Notes: generated by a model not told the origin, from the sequence alone. Shown: positions 1 to 9,960, numbered from the stretch's first letter. The stretch: DNA of 27,500 nt from Chromera velia (GCA_018398765.1 JAHBMJ010000951.1:87645-115144); one strand, 5' to 3'. A program made the numbers and translations.

Positions 1-1016
1 CAATCATTCGCATCGATCATCGAATTCACGATCTTTGCCTTCGAGAAGAGAGATTGACCTCGATGTCCTTTGCACAAATGCTAATGGAAGAAGATGCTTC
101 AACAGGAAAGGAACAAAGAAAACAGAAGGACGGATAACTCAAAGTCTTTACTGTTAGCGCAGTATGATTGTGAGAATAAGGCAGACACTCAGATCGATCG
201 GTGAAGAGAGAGGATGAGAGTTGAAGTTAGGCAGAGGTGACTGGGTTAGCTGTGGAGAAACCAATCATATCAGTACACCCCATGAGCTGCTGAACTTTAG
301 GTTTGAGTCCTGTGAGCAATCCTCAACTCTGCCCTTCATGTAATACAAGAGAGCTCGCTTTAAGTCATGCAATGGTTGTCAGCTCAATCAATAGCCAATA
401 TAATTGTTTGACTCTGTTCTGCTTGGCACTGTGTATGGCATGACTGCCCGTATGGGATTTAAATGGCAGGGACGCCACTCTGGAGAGAAGGGGCACGTAG
501 CATTATGGAGGTTGGACTGTGACTATGACAAGCATTTGTATCAGGACCGCGTCTACGGTGGGCGCGACGTCAAGCATACCACACAGCATGCATATAAAAT
601 TAATGGTGCTCGCATGCAGTTAATAAGAAGTCATCTGTTGTACGTTTAGCTTGAATACAAGAGATTGCAGTACTGACTGTACATAACAGAACTTTAATCT
701 TATGAGTCCCGTACGCTACCCGACAACTAGCATTTTCAAAGCTCTAAAGTTGATTTTGGTACTAGTTTTGGTAGCTCTTACCTTTTGGTCAGTCACTGTC
801 AGTGGTCACCGGTAAAATTTTATAAGGGCAGTATTTAATAATTAAAGCTGTATAATTGTTACAACAGGCTAGCGTACAGGCTAGCACTACCTAATAGCCT
901 AGGAATACAAATGCACAGAGGATAGAGATATACCGTCCAATTACAAAGCCCAATGATTCTCAGAATTAGACATTCAAATCAAGCTACAGGGGGAAAAATG
1001 TTTCAACCAGAGGGCG
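1..1016. other. AT-rich intergenic DNA, no gene supported
   Basis: No reading frame here has convincing coding character. The longest, 404-649 on the plus strand (81 codons), has no recognisable motif, no nearby splice partners and an ordinary length for chance. No tRNA or other structured RNA was recognised. The sequence is moderately AT-rich and unique-looking. Confidence 0.5.
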
Positions 1017-1451
1017 GCGCACTAACAGATTTTTGCCACGGGGTGGCAAAGAAGGTCTGACCCCCTCCTCCCCCTTTTCTTATATATACGCCCGGGCCCT
1101 CTACCTATGTGCAGAATTAAATTCACGCCACGTGTAGAAACTGTGCAACCTCTCTCCGGTTTCATCGTTTTCACTTTTGTATATGACCATAATAGTTGTA
1201 TCAGAATTTATAGTATGAATAGGTTTGTTCAAAGCCTTGATACTAGGCTAGCCAAAGCCAGTAATCAAAACTTTATCTGACTTAACATGATTGAAAGCAG
1301 GACTTCAGCTTAGTAGGACTTGAGCTAGGACTTCAGTGTTGTGGCAGGTCTTAGGGCAGGTCATTTTTTAATTTCGCCACGCCTCACTCCCCCCCTTCTC
1401 CCCCCCTTCCCCCCAATTTCGCCACCCCATAGCGAAAATCTTTTAGTGCGC
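1017..1451. mobile_element. MITE-like element with 35-bp terminal inverted repeats
   Basis: The first 35 bases (1017-1051) and the reverse complement of the last 35 (1417-1451) match at 29 of 35 positions. Both begin GCGCACTAA and contain GGGGTGGC. The left arm holds a perfect 8-bp hairpin, TTTGCCAC-ggg-GTGGCAAA. The 435-bp element has no coding capacity; its interior has C/G homopolymers and a TATATA stretch. No clear target-site duplication is visible next to the arms, so the exact ends and the superfamily stay open. A non-autonomous DNA transposon is the natural reading; a chance foldback is less likely given the arm length. Confidence 0.6.
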
Positions 1452-2282
1452 TGCTCCCAGTGCAGATCGATCAATATGAATTATTATAAGGAGAAACAAA
1501 CATTTAGGCAAACATTTTTAGAAATATTTTGTCGTTTAGACCAACGTCTGCAAAAAAGCGAAAAAAAAAAACATTATTTTTGGGTGGAGGGCGTCTAGCT
1601 ATTTTAAGACTGTACGTAGGACTGTACGTAGCAAAATTGTATAAAAAAAGGGAAGGGGGGGTTAGACTTTCGATCGTCGGCAGATTTTTTGCTACCGCAT
1701 GTGGCTAAAATACTTTAATAGAGAAAAATTTAAAATAACAGGAACTTCAATAACTCAATTAAGTTTTCGGTAAAAAAAAATAAAAAATTAATAAGTGTGA
1801 TTAACTCTTATAAAGTCTAGTCTGCATGGAGCTAGATCTGGGGTCTAGTCTCTTCTTCTCTCTATAGTATTAGCTCTTATTTATCAACACATTCAAATTT
1901 AAGTGAAACGATTGTTCATTACTGTGATGTTAGTAGTTGTGTGAGTAGTTGTGATGAGATGACTCGAAAGATCTCGAAAGGACTGTATTGAAATAACACG
2001 GACCGAATTGATGCTACGCCGAGTCAATGCTCACACAGGGCCAAAATATCTGAATTTGACTCTGCAATGCGGTTGTCACACCGTTTGAGATTATACACAA
2101 TCTCTGGAGACAGTCGCTCTGGTGAGACATCAACAAAAGAGGCTCACGGTGCAGGTTGCAATCGGTACATGTGTCTTTTCAGGAGCACGTGAGACGACCA
2201 AGCTCTTTTTCAACGAACGGATTTCCGTCTCATACTCACATAATTCCGTTTGCTCTTTCTCACAGACTGTTGGAGCATTTTG
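1452..2282. other. AT-rich noncoding stretch
   Basis: No supported gene. A short direct repeat, gactgtacgta, occurs twice at about 1609-1632. From 2130 to 2369 the minus strand is open in the frame of the upstream gene's last exon, beyond its TAG stop. This is treated as 3' untranslated sequence, although the open stretch of about 80 codons is noted under findings. Confidence 0.4.
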
Positions 2283-2378
2283 TTTCCTCTCTGCCTGCCT
2301 GATTCCTCCCTCTCTTTTCCTAATCAAGTTTCCTCTCTGCCTGCCTGCCGGATTCCTCGCTCTCTTTTCCTAATCAAG
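2283..2378. repeat. Tandem duplication of a 46/50-bp unit at a gene's stop codon
   Basis: Units 2283-2328 and 2329-2378 are near identical: tttcctctctgcctgcctg, then attcctc.ctctcttttcc, then taatcaag. The second unit has a 4-bp insertion (gccg) and one substitution. On the minus strand the second unit contains the last codons and the TAG stop of the secreted-protein gene, so the gene's 3' end has been duplicated into its 3' untranslated region. Confidence 0.85.
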
Positions 2379-4164
2379 TTTCATCATGTCTGCTTCTGTG
2401 AGAGGTGCCTCCGACTCCACCGGTTCTGCTGTCTCTGCCGACTCCTCCTCCGATTCCCCCCCCGCGTCCCTGGGCTCGGCCTTGAAGGTGACATCGGGAA
2501 AGAGCTTGCTGAGGGTACCTACGAAGGCAAACAGAATCTCGTCGGTCGGCTGGTAACTTCCCGAGTCGGCGTTCACGTGGACAACTCCGGTCTCGTCTTT
2601 CCAGAGCTCTCCGGCACAACTGCAAAGAATGGAAAAAGCAACGAACAATTGAGGGGCAGTTCAGCAAAGAAGGGAAGCCGGAGATTGGAGTTCGGTGCAT
2701 GGCAAAAAGACTACCTTCACTAACTCGGGGCGTGAGTCTCCAGAAAAGCAAAGCGTGTTTTTATGAGATTTGATTCTGAAATAGATTTGGCCGGTCATTC
2801 AATTCTTTGAGTCTGACCCTCACTTCTTCCTCTCTCTTCGCGCATTCTCCATTTCTTGTTTGGTTGGGACATCTCCACTTAATTCCCTTCACTCTCATGT
2901 TCACTTCAGACCCCCGTTCCGTTCCGTTCCGTTCTGTTGCCACTTTTTGTCCTTTCTCTCATTTATCCCTCTGTCTCTATTCCCATCGCGATTAACGTCC
3001 TCTTCTTTTTCCCTTCAGACTCTCCTCCACTCCAACTCAGCATTGCTAAGCACCCGCCTTGTTGACTTGCCGGCTGAACGTTCTCTTTTTTCGATTTCTT
3101 TCCTGTCACTTCATCTCTCCATCCAAGTCATCCACCCACTCACTCACTCACTCACTCACCCACTCACTCACTCACTCACTCACTAACTGACCGAACGTCG
3201 TCAGAGTATCCAGAGATCATGAGGTGCTTTGCTGCGACCCAGTCCACCAGCTTGTAGGCAACAGCAAGTCGGGTGATGGTCAGGTTCTCAGAGGTCAGCA
3301 CGTAGTTGTACTTGTGCTTCAGTTTCTCGTCCTCCGTCGTGCGTGTCTGCAGAGCCCTCTGGATGCCCTTGGCCGTCATGGGAGGCAGGGGGATGAACTC
3401 GGATGCCATCTGCGAGCGCATGGCCCCGACGGTCCACTGGGAGAAAAGGATGTTCTCCTTCAGCTTCGTCACGAAGTCCTTGTCCTTCTTTGCAAAGGCC
3501 ACAAGCTTCTCGGGGAGGGCCTGGTTGATCTGGTCTGTGTACTTGGTCAGGTCAATGCGCATCTGCAGGGAGGGAGGGATCGAGGGAGTGAATGACATGC
3601 AGGACCGAGAATTAAGAAAAGGGGACCGGCAAAACGGGGAAATAAATGAAGGGGAAAAAAGAAGTACTGGGGAAAGGGCTGACGTATTCAGTCGTTTGAA
3701 AACTGACTGAGTGTCTGTCTGCATGTTTGCTTTCCTGTTTGATTGGCAAACCAACTGACCGACTGACTGACCGACGTACTGGTTGACCAACCATCTTCCT
3801 GTCTGGCTGCCTGTTTGTCTGCCTGTTGATTTGACTGACGAACCGACCAGAATATGGTCTCCCCAGAGTCTTCTGAGTTGTTTGCCGATCCACGAGGATG
3901 CTGCCACCGAGACAGGGAGCCTCTCTCCATCGTCCTCTGGGCTGTCTGCCTCCATCAATTCGACCAGCTCCTTCTGTCTGTCTGCGTTCATCGAGGTGAT
4001 GGCGATCGCCGCCTTCTTCCTCTCCTCTCGGGCCTCCGGGGTGTCGGAGGCACGGTTCCAGTGCTGCAGGGGGGTGGACATCTGCAAACATACAGACATA
4101 GATGAATGCATACAAGCAAACGTACATACAAAAAGACAGACCATATCGTCTTTTCTTCACAAAA

Positions 4165-4201
<37 letters not shown>

Positions 4202-4572
4202 GTTTGAGTACCTGAGAGGAGTGGACGCCGGGTAGGTGGGCGAATGGGGGAATGTCCGTTGTGAAAGCGTTCGAAAAAGATCGGCACGCAGACAGAAGAG
4301 TTCATTGGTAGTCAGAAAACCAGACAGTAGAAGGGTGCTACAGAGCAGACAGACGGATCAACAGACATACACGCACACATACACAAATACATAGAGACAT
4401 GTGAACATATATGTTTCTTTTCCTTCTCTCCTTCCTGCCACGAACACAACAGGCAAGTAAACAGACAGGAAGGAAGAAGGAAAGTAAGAATATATACTTA
4501 CAGATAGAGAAAGGCAGAGACAGACGGACAGACTGGCCGGCAGGCACAGACAAAGGGAGAGCAAAAAAAAAA

Positions 4573-4611
<39 letters not shown>

Positions 4612-5661
4612 AAGGAAGGAAGGAAGGAAGGAAGGAGGGAAGGAAGGAGGGAAGGAAGGAAAGAAGGAAGGAAGGAAGGAAGGAAGGGAAGGAAGGAAGG
4701 AAGGAAGGAAGGAAAGGAAGGAAAGGAAGGAAAGGAAGGGAGGGAAGGAAGGAGGGAAGGAAGGAAGGAAGAAAGAAAGAGAGAAAGAAAGAAAGAAAAA
4801 AAGAAAGAAAGAAAGAAAGAAAGAGAAAAAGAAAGAAAATCAAACACGCGAAGAATCAAAGAAGACTATAGACAGGCAAATCCTCACCTCTGCCCACATA
4901 ATTGAGTGATAGAATTCATCCAAGCTTTGAGATGTTGTTCGGACGACGTCAAATTCCAGCTTCACGGGTTTCTCCCACTCCGACGCTGGGTAGTAATAAA
5001 TCTCCCGACGAAGTGACGCTTCAAGGAAGGAAGTGGGCCAGACGTAAGTCCTCAGTTTCCCGTCTTGAGTTTCAAATCCGGCGTCTGCCAACACGTTCAA
5101 GTCCTGATTCAAACACGTGATGCCCTTCTGGCCTTCGTGAGACAGCGCTGCCCCTCTGATACGTGCCACTGCCTCTTCAGGAAGATTTGTAGGCACAAGG
5201 AAATATCCCGACTGGACGCTGCCGTGTTTGTTTTTGATGGTCTTCATGGGCTCTCTCCAGAGGGATTTGGCAGCAACTTCAGTCACGGTCGGTTTGTCTT
5301 CTCCTTCCTCGGGTGGGTTAACGATTGCAAGGAAGACATTCGGCTTTCCAAAGCCGAAGAAGAATTGACCAGTCTTGAAGTACAGAGGAGCAGTGATAGT
5401 GTAGATCCCTGGCTTTCCGACTGCGGGGGCCTCTTTGTAGTTGGAAGAGACGTCAATGACTGAGGTGGTGAAGTGGTGAGCAACCGTCTCGACTGTTGTT
5501 TTGTAGTTGATCTCTGGGTTCAAATAGGCTTTCCCTCCACTCATGAGGTCTGTATGGAGAATGGGATGTGTGGATGCCTTCTTTTGTCGAAGGCCGAGAC
5601 CCTCAGAGACTCCCAATAGAGTCCAAAGAGAGACGGCAAGGAGAACAGGAACAGATCTCAT
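2370..5661 (-). CDS. Secreted protein of unknown family, four exons
   Basis: I do not recognise the family. Proposed exons on the minus strand are 5661-4888, 4081-3848, 3562-3192 and 2619-2370, giving 542 residues. The start (ATG 5659-5661) gives a signal peptide, MRSVPVLLAVSLWTLLGVSEG; upstream in-frame ATGs fall in an ATGC repeat and were rejected. Splice sites seen: donor GAG|GTGAGG (4887) with acceptor TTTGCAG|ATG (4082); acceptor CCTGCAG|ATG (3563); donor CG|GTCAGT (3191) with acceptor TTTGCAG|T (2620). Phases agree (0, 0, 2). The exon 2 donor (CTG|GTCGGT, 3847) is the weakest choice; TCA|GTCAAA slightly downstream is an alternative in the same phase. The mature protein has no membrane segment. 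Its last 35 residues are strongly acidic (Glu-rich). The stop is TAG. It is divergently arranged with the nucleotidylyltransferase-like gene. Confidence 0.72.
3135..3185. repeat. (CACT)n microsatellite in intron 3
   Basis: CACT units run almost uninterrupted up to within a few bases of the exon 3 donor (3191). On the transcribed strand the intron therefore begins with GTCAGT followed by (GTGA)n-like repeats. Confidence 0.9.
4164..4203. repeat. (ACAG)n microsatellite in intron 1
   Basis: About nine consecutive CAGA/ACAG units lie inside intron 1 of the secreted-protein gene. The surrounding 4100-4560 region has many isolated ACAGAC and CAGACAGA motifs, suggesting an older and larger repeat. 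Confidence 0.9.
4562..4838. repeat. Purine-only compound microsatellite, about 270 bp, in intron 1
   Basis: The plus strand is almost purely A and G. It starts with an A run, then (GA)n at about 4576-4608, (GGAA/GGAAG)n at about 4609-4770 and (GAAA)n to 4838. On the strand transcribed by the overlapping gene it is an uninterrupted polypyrimidine tract inside intron 1 (4082-4887). Long purine/pyrimidine asymmetric tracts can form triplex DNA; this is known chemistry, not evidence of a role here. Confidence 0.95.
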
Positions 5662-6366
5662 CTTGACAGATTCACTGGGGTTCTTGCAACCAAAAAAAGG
5701 AGTATATATGTATGGTGTCCCTGGCAGCTGAGACTCCTTGGATTTAGAGGCGGTGACTGTCGACAGTGATCGACTGATGAGGCCTTCACATCGATCGCAC
5801 CTCGAACGATCTGAAAGGAGACTTATATATAATTGCATGAATGAAAGGATCTTTTTTATTCGATCATCCTTATATATACATGCACGCATGCATGCATGCA
5901 GTAACACCATTTTTTTCATTTTCCAACAATTAAAAAGATTAAAATTCCATGCACGCATGCATGCATGCATGCATGCATGCATGCCAAAAAAAAAAATACG
6001 TTAAAAAAAAAATCCGCCTGCATGCATGCACATGCAACCCGCATGCAGGAATTAAGCGTCGATCCGGCAATGTACGTCCGTCTCTCTGCATGATTAATTC
6101 CAGATAGATATCCAGACATGTCATACGTCAATGCAGCAACCACTATTCAGCCGTCCTTTTCATCAAAAAGCAATCTTGACCCATGTGCTTACCACTCGCT
6201 TGCTCGCTCCTTCTGAAGCAAGCAGCAGATCGAGACAAGCAATCGAACCTTTTCCTCCTGTAGCTGCGCGCATTCGGAAACCGCATCCACGTTCATCCTT
6301 CGAGAGCCCCTTTCAAAGGAAAGCCCACTGGTCAAACGAAAGACTTACCGCTGGAATCCGAGCACA
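5662..6366. promoter_or_regulatory. Divergent promoter region with GCATGC/TGCATGC clusters
   Basis: This 705-bp spacer lies between two genes pointing away from each other. Three clusters of alternating ATGC occur: 5879-5901, 5948-5984 (a nearly pure (GCAT)n run) and 6017-6049, where CCTGCATGC and GCATGCAGG form a 9-bp inverted repeat. A TATATAT element at about 5703-5709 lies some 45 bp upstream of the minus-strand ATG; others occur at 5824-5830 and 5871-5878. TGCATGC-type sites are known binding motifs of some apicomplexan ApiAP2 regulators. Whether that applies here is inference, because the organism is not established. No TATA box is obvious near the plus-strand start. Confidence 0.5.
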
Positions 6367-7203
6367 ATGACGTCCTCGGGTTTCTTTCGCTTTCTTCACC
6401 TTTTGGGTCTCTGCGCGTTCGTTTTCTTACCAGCCTCCCAGTCTGTCCCCTTGACCCTCGAGAACTTGAAGAAGACCGGAGTCCCAAAAGGAGGCACCAT
6501 TGGCATTTTCAGTGCCACCTTTGATCCTCTGACCATCCACCACACCCGGTTGATCTACACAGCCCTGGAGTCCGGGAATTTCGACGCAATTGTTGTCATT
6601 CCAGCAGACCCCAACCTGCTCAAGGCGGGTGCAACAGAAATAAGCATTCGGTATGAGTTCGTACAAGAGGGGTTTGCATCCGACCCCCGTGTTTTGGTCC
6701 CCGAATACAATTCCCCTGAATTTGCCCCCACTTTCTTAGACAAACTTCGCAACCCCCTTCCAGGCCACCAAACTAGGGCTGTAGTCCACTGGGTCCAGAA
6801 CAAAGGGTATAAAACCATGGGGGTCATTCTGAAGTCCGACGTGGATTCTCTTGGCAAAGGGGAGGTAGCAAGGATTGCTCTTGCCAACAGATTGCCAGTC
6901 AACTCATGGCTTGTTTCAGTTCCGAACAAAGATAAGACCGACTTTTCAGTCACTCTTCTGATGAGAAATCGAAAATACATGGAAGCCCCAGACCCCCCTT
7001 CTTCTTCCATTGTAAGGAAGTACTTGAAGGCCCACCCAGAGCTGTACGCCCTCGGAGGAAACGCCATGGAGATGGTCCCCGAGTCCGAGCTTCCCGTGTC
7101 GTTGGCCGTCCGGAAAGTAATTCGCCAACACGCTGTGTACTACACCCCCAGCAAGGACACCATTCCGCAGCTGAATGTCGTTAATCAGATGAGCGTGCAG
7201 TGA
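6367..7203 (+). CDS. Secreted nucleotidylyltransferase-fold protein (NMNAT/NaMNAT-like)
   Basis: This single-exon gene encodes 278 residues and ends in TGA. Residues 1-26 form a clear signal peptide with a hydrophobic core (LLGLCAFVFLPASQS). The family signature follows: GIFSATFDPLTIHH at 46-59 matches the Gx(S/T)FDP..(H/T)xxH nucleotide-binding motif, with Thr56 and His59. SSSIVRKYL at 212-220 matches the ISSTxxR motif, with Arg217, and VRKVIRQHAVY at 248-258 resembles the usual C-terminal helix. Family members transfer a nucleotidyl group, for example making NAD from NMN and ATP or dNAD from nicotinate mononucleotide; the substrate here cannot be read from sequence. The usual Gly of (H/T)xGH is His58. 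The start has a purine at -3 (ACAATG). NMNATs are normally cytosolic, nuclear or organellar, so a secretory signal is odd. Only about 17 residues separate the predicted cleavage site from the catalytic domain, leaving little room for a plastid transit peptide. Confidence 0.85.
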   Translation: MTSSGFFRFLHLLGLCAFVFLPASQSVPLTLENLKKTGVPKGGTIGIFSATFDPLTIHHTRLIYTALESGNFDAIVVIPADPNLLKAGATEISIRYEFVQEGFASDPRVLVPEYNSPEFAPTFLDKLRNPLPGHQTRAVVHWVQNKGYKTMGVILKSDVDSLGKGEVARIALANRLPVNSWLVSVPNKDKTDFSVTLLMRNRKYMEAPDPPSSSIVRKYLKAHPELYALGGNAMEMVPESELPVSLAVRKVIRQHAVYYTPSKDTIPQLNVVNQMSVQ

Positions 7204-8690
7204 CTGCATGATCGACGGCGGCGGAAGGCAGCCTCCTAGCCTATGCCTATAATTCCTAAATGGGAAGGCGCCAACAGCCCTCCATTGACGACAGGGACTC
7301 ATGCATTGTTTTTGAATCTAAACAACCGCAAGAGTGAGGGTATACTTGTGGGTCTAATCAAGAGAACCCGCCTTCACGACTTTCGATCAGTTCATCGCGT
7401 GGAAAGAGAAGATCGACGAGAGAACCGGGAATGCATGGCCCCTGTGCTCTGCAGCTAGACGGAGCATTGTGAGGACGACCGAATGTGTTATGATGTGCTC
7501 AGGCTCCCAATGTACCATGCAATCACGTGTCCCGGCCTGCTCACAGAGGGAGGGAGAGAGGAAGAAAAGAGTGAGTGAGAAAGATGATCTAAGACAGCTA
7601 GGGGAGGCGGAGAGAGGAAAAGGTGTAAAGATATTTGCACTACCGAGGCAGAAACCCAGTCTGAATGGCAACGCGTGCTTCATGTATACCTAGCTTCATA
7701 CATTATTAGACACGTCAATCTAGACGTCAACGGACGTCAATGACAAACAACTAAGCACACAACGACCTGACAACGTCAAGAATACAACTAAAAATCTAGA
7801 CTAGAAATACCAATGTATCAGAAATCGGATTAATTGTTGAGCCTATCTGACCTCATCTAGGCTCATTAAAAAAAACCAGAACACTAGCCAGAATAACCCA
7901 GAGGGCAACCAGCCGAAAAACTAGCCGATTTTGAAGACTAGCAAGGCATAGCAAAATACTCATAGTATAGTAGTATACATGCTCATTTTTGATCGTTTTT
8001 ATGATCTTTTTTTTTTTTAAATCTAGTTTTTAGTTTTAGTGTAATCAGTAAGGTAATCAGACACCTATTTGAAAAGTTATTTTAAAAATTGGGAGCTTAT
8101 TTAACACAAAATATGTTTTTGAGACCGTTTTATTATTATTCATTATTCAAGCCCCTCTACAAAAAAAAATTAAATCACAGGAAAATCTGTGGAAAATGAA
8201 TAGGAAATCCTACGCCGACCTACGGAAAATTTAATCATAAAGAAATTCTAGGAGAAATTCATTATTCATATAAAAAATTGAGAAGAAATCTGAGCTATAA
8301 GATTTGTTTGCTGATTTTCCTTCGATTTCCCCCTCTTAATTGGGCCTAGTCTATGCGTTGCACTTTAAGTAAGTATAAAATTCTAAAAAAATATAAAAAT
8401 GAAGGTCTTAATTTTTTTTTTAAGTATTATATGATTGAAAGGTTTGGTTCATACTCAGAGCTACTATCGATATGCATATGTCCGGGTGAGGCTTCAGATC
8501 AATCTGCTGATTTCAACATATTGCACTGCACCGTTGGCCGCCGTTTTTCGACTGCAAAGGTGTAGATTACACCACAGGGGGCGTACTCAGGTCCCGACAA
8601 GGCGTTAACACTATATACCACTCCAGCCCACTCCCAGCAGGAGGATGTCTTCCCTCGGTAGCGACTGTAGTACATCCGCATGGTTGGTTT
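7204..8690. other. Noncoding, AT-rich downstream of the nucleotidylyltransferase gene
   Basis: It contains the presumed 3' untranslated region and then AT-rich DNA (about 7700-8450) with A and T runs. Four ACGTCAA motifs lie close together at 7712-7718, 7724-7730, 7734-7740 and 7773-7779. No reading frame over 100 codons has coding character, and no structured RNA was recognised. Confidence 0.5.
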
Positions 8691-9596
8691 AAATCGTTTC
8701 CTGTACCGTCCTGGATAATACCTCCGGTGAAGTGAAAAGATGTCGTCCTCGGCTGAAGATCGTTAGCGCCCTATGGAGGGTATGAGGTGCCCTTCGGGTC
8801 CACTAGGGGGTCCATAGGGGGTAGGGGCTAAGAGATATCTCAGGGACCTGGAGCTTGTAGGTGGCCGCGTGGTAGAGGACTGTGGTTGGGGGTGTATGGG
8901 GGGGGTGGAGAGTGCGTGCAACATTGCGGGTGACCATTGTAAGTGCTATGGAATGGTGGATAAGGTCCAAAGCGGTAGCATATCCTTCCTTGGGGGTATT
9001 TTCTATCCATAGATGTCAGCTACTGAGACGGCTATTGCTTGGCCAGTCTTTAGCTATCATTGTGGCTGTTGCTTGGCCAGTCTCTAGCATATTGGTGCTC
9101 TCAGGCAAGTGTCCTGGACTGCCTGGCGGCGCCAGGATGACTCGGGTCGGATGGCGACGCCAGTATAGACTTAGGCATTCCACATGCGCCAGGACAGGCG
9201 CGGGCCCTGTGGCAGGTGCCGAGATCTGCCAGGGTCTAGGCCTTTATGTGTGGTTTGCATGTGTCACTTAGCCGATTCGGTATTTGAATTTGTATGAAGT
9301 GTTGCAAAGAGACTGGGAGCAACGTTAGGACACAGATGATCGTTCAGTTGTTCTAGCCAGCAGATGAGAGTTGTTGAGAGTTGACAATGTTGAAAAGTTT
9401 GAAGGGATGAGAGTTGTGATGTTGAAGGACTGATTGAAACTTAGAGATAGGCTCGTACATTGAGAAACTGTGATCGGAAACTTCTTTGTAGATTGTTTCA
9501 TGCTGATTTGGGACACAAACTCCGTCTTGCAGCAACAACCTTCTAGCAACTCATCCTCTCCTTTTATGAGCCGCCGCCAACCTCTCTCCCTAGATG
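8691..9596. other. Unclassified sequence, possibly repeat-derived
   Basis: A plus-strand frame (8882-9271, 129 codons) is open but shows no recognisable motif. A short direct repeat, ttgcttggccagtct, occurs at about 9036 and 9074. A 94-codon minus-strand frame (9325-9609) is also unconvincing. Its position directly before a LINE fragment makes old transposon sequence plausible, but nothing here demonstrates it. Confidence 0.3.
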
Positions 9597-9851
9597 AATA
9601 GAACCTCATTACATATATGCGTTTGACTGTCTGCCTGTCTGTAAGTCAAACATAGATGCATTAGATGCCCTTCAATTGCGCTTTGTCCATTGGGTTTTGA
9701 ATCTGTCTCTCTCCTCTTTCCGTGTACCTACTCTGTGTGCTGTCGGTGTACTTCCTGCACGTGTGCACATGTCGATGAGACTTGCTGGGTATTTGACTAA
9801 CTTAAAACATATTGACTTCAAGATGCCCGCAGGTGCCTGGTCGGCTTTAAT
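9597..9851 (+). mobile_element. 5'-truncated LINE C-terminal fragment
   Basis: The plus-strand translation reads EPHYIYAFDCLPVCKSN, then LDALQLRFVHW, then SSFRVPTLCAVGVLP. It aligns without gaps to the post-RT region of LINE copy 2 (minus strand, about 24,500-24,770), which reads EPVATYSLEALPVSQRD, then LDALQLRFVRW, then NSFKVPTLVSVGVRP. Similarity fades at 9840-9851, where an ATG/GAT microsatellite begins. Divergence from both full copies suggests a different subfamily or an old copy. The left end near 9597 is set by a stop codon and loss of similarity, so it is approximate. Confidence 0.85.
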
Positions 9852-9960
9852 GATGATGATGATGATGATGATATATGGGGTTAAAACCGGTGAGCCGTAT
9901 AGACTCTGGCCAACCTAGAGCGTCATACATAGAGTTAAACTTTCGACTTAGGCCCCACTG
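9849..9960 (-). mobile_element. 3' end of a minus-strand retroelement with (ATC)n tail
   Basis: On the minus strand the sequence reads ...CTCACCGGTTTTAACCCC followed by (ATC)n (9849-9872). Two other places have a similar order: 12,303-12,360 (GCGCCGGGTTAAGTCAC then ATC repeats) and 19,757-19,790 (GGATTTAACCCTCA then ATC-like repeats). Farther in, GTCATA...AACTTT.GACT is shared with the 12,390-12,425 region. Conserved sequence followed by a trinucleotide tail is what the 3' end of a LINE or SINE looks like. The 5' limit is unknown. It appears to be inserted into the plus-strand LINE fragment at 9597-9851. Confidence 0.55.

Noticed and set aside
404..649. 81-codon plus-strand ORF
   Set aside because: No motif, no splice partners, no homologous segment within the window; chance length.
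3176..4144. Single 322-codon minus-strand ORF as one exon
   Set aside because: It reads through intron 2, whose translation is repetitive (CAGACAAAC-type). Good acceptors at 4082 and 3563 and matched phases favour separate exons 2 and 3.
4338..4905. Open frames of Ser/Phe/Leu or Arg/Glu/Gly repeats on both strands
   Set aside because: They are translations of the purine/pyrimidine microsatellite inside intron 1.
5916..6143. Cys/His/Met repeat peptides (MHAC repeats) and an upstream start for the secreted protein
   Set aside because: They translate the GCAT repeat of the intergenic region; the ATG at 5661 gives a proper signal peptide.
8882..9271. 129-codon plus-strand ORF
   Set aside because: Trp/Gly/Arg-rich translation of GT-rich DNA with an internal short repeat; no motif recognised.
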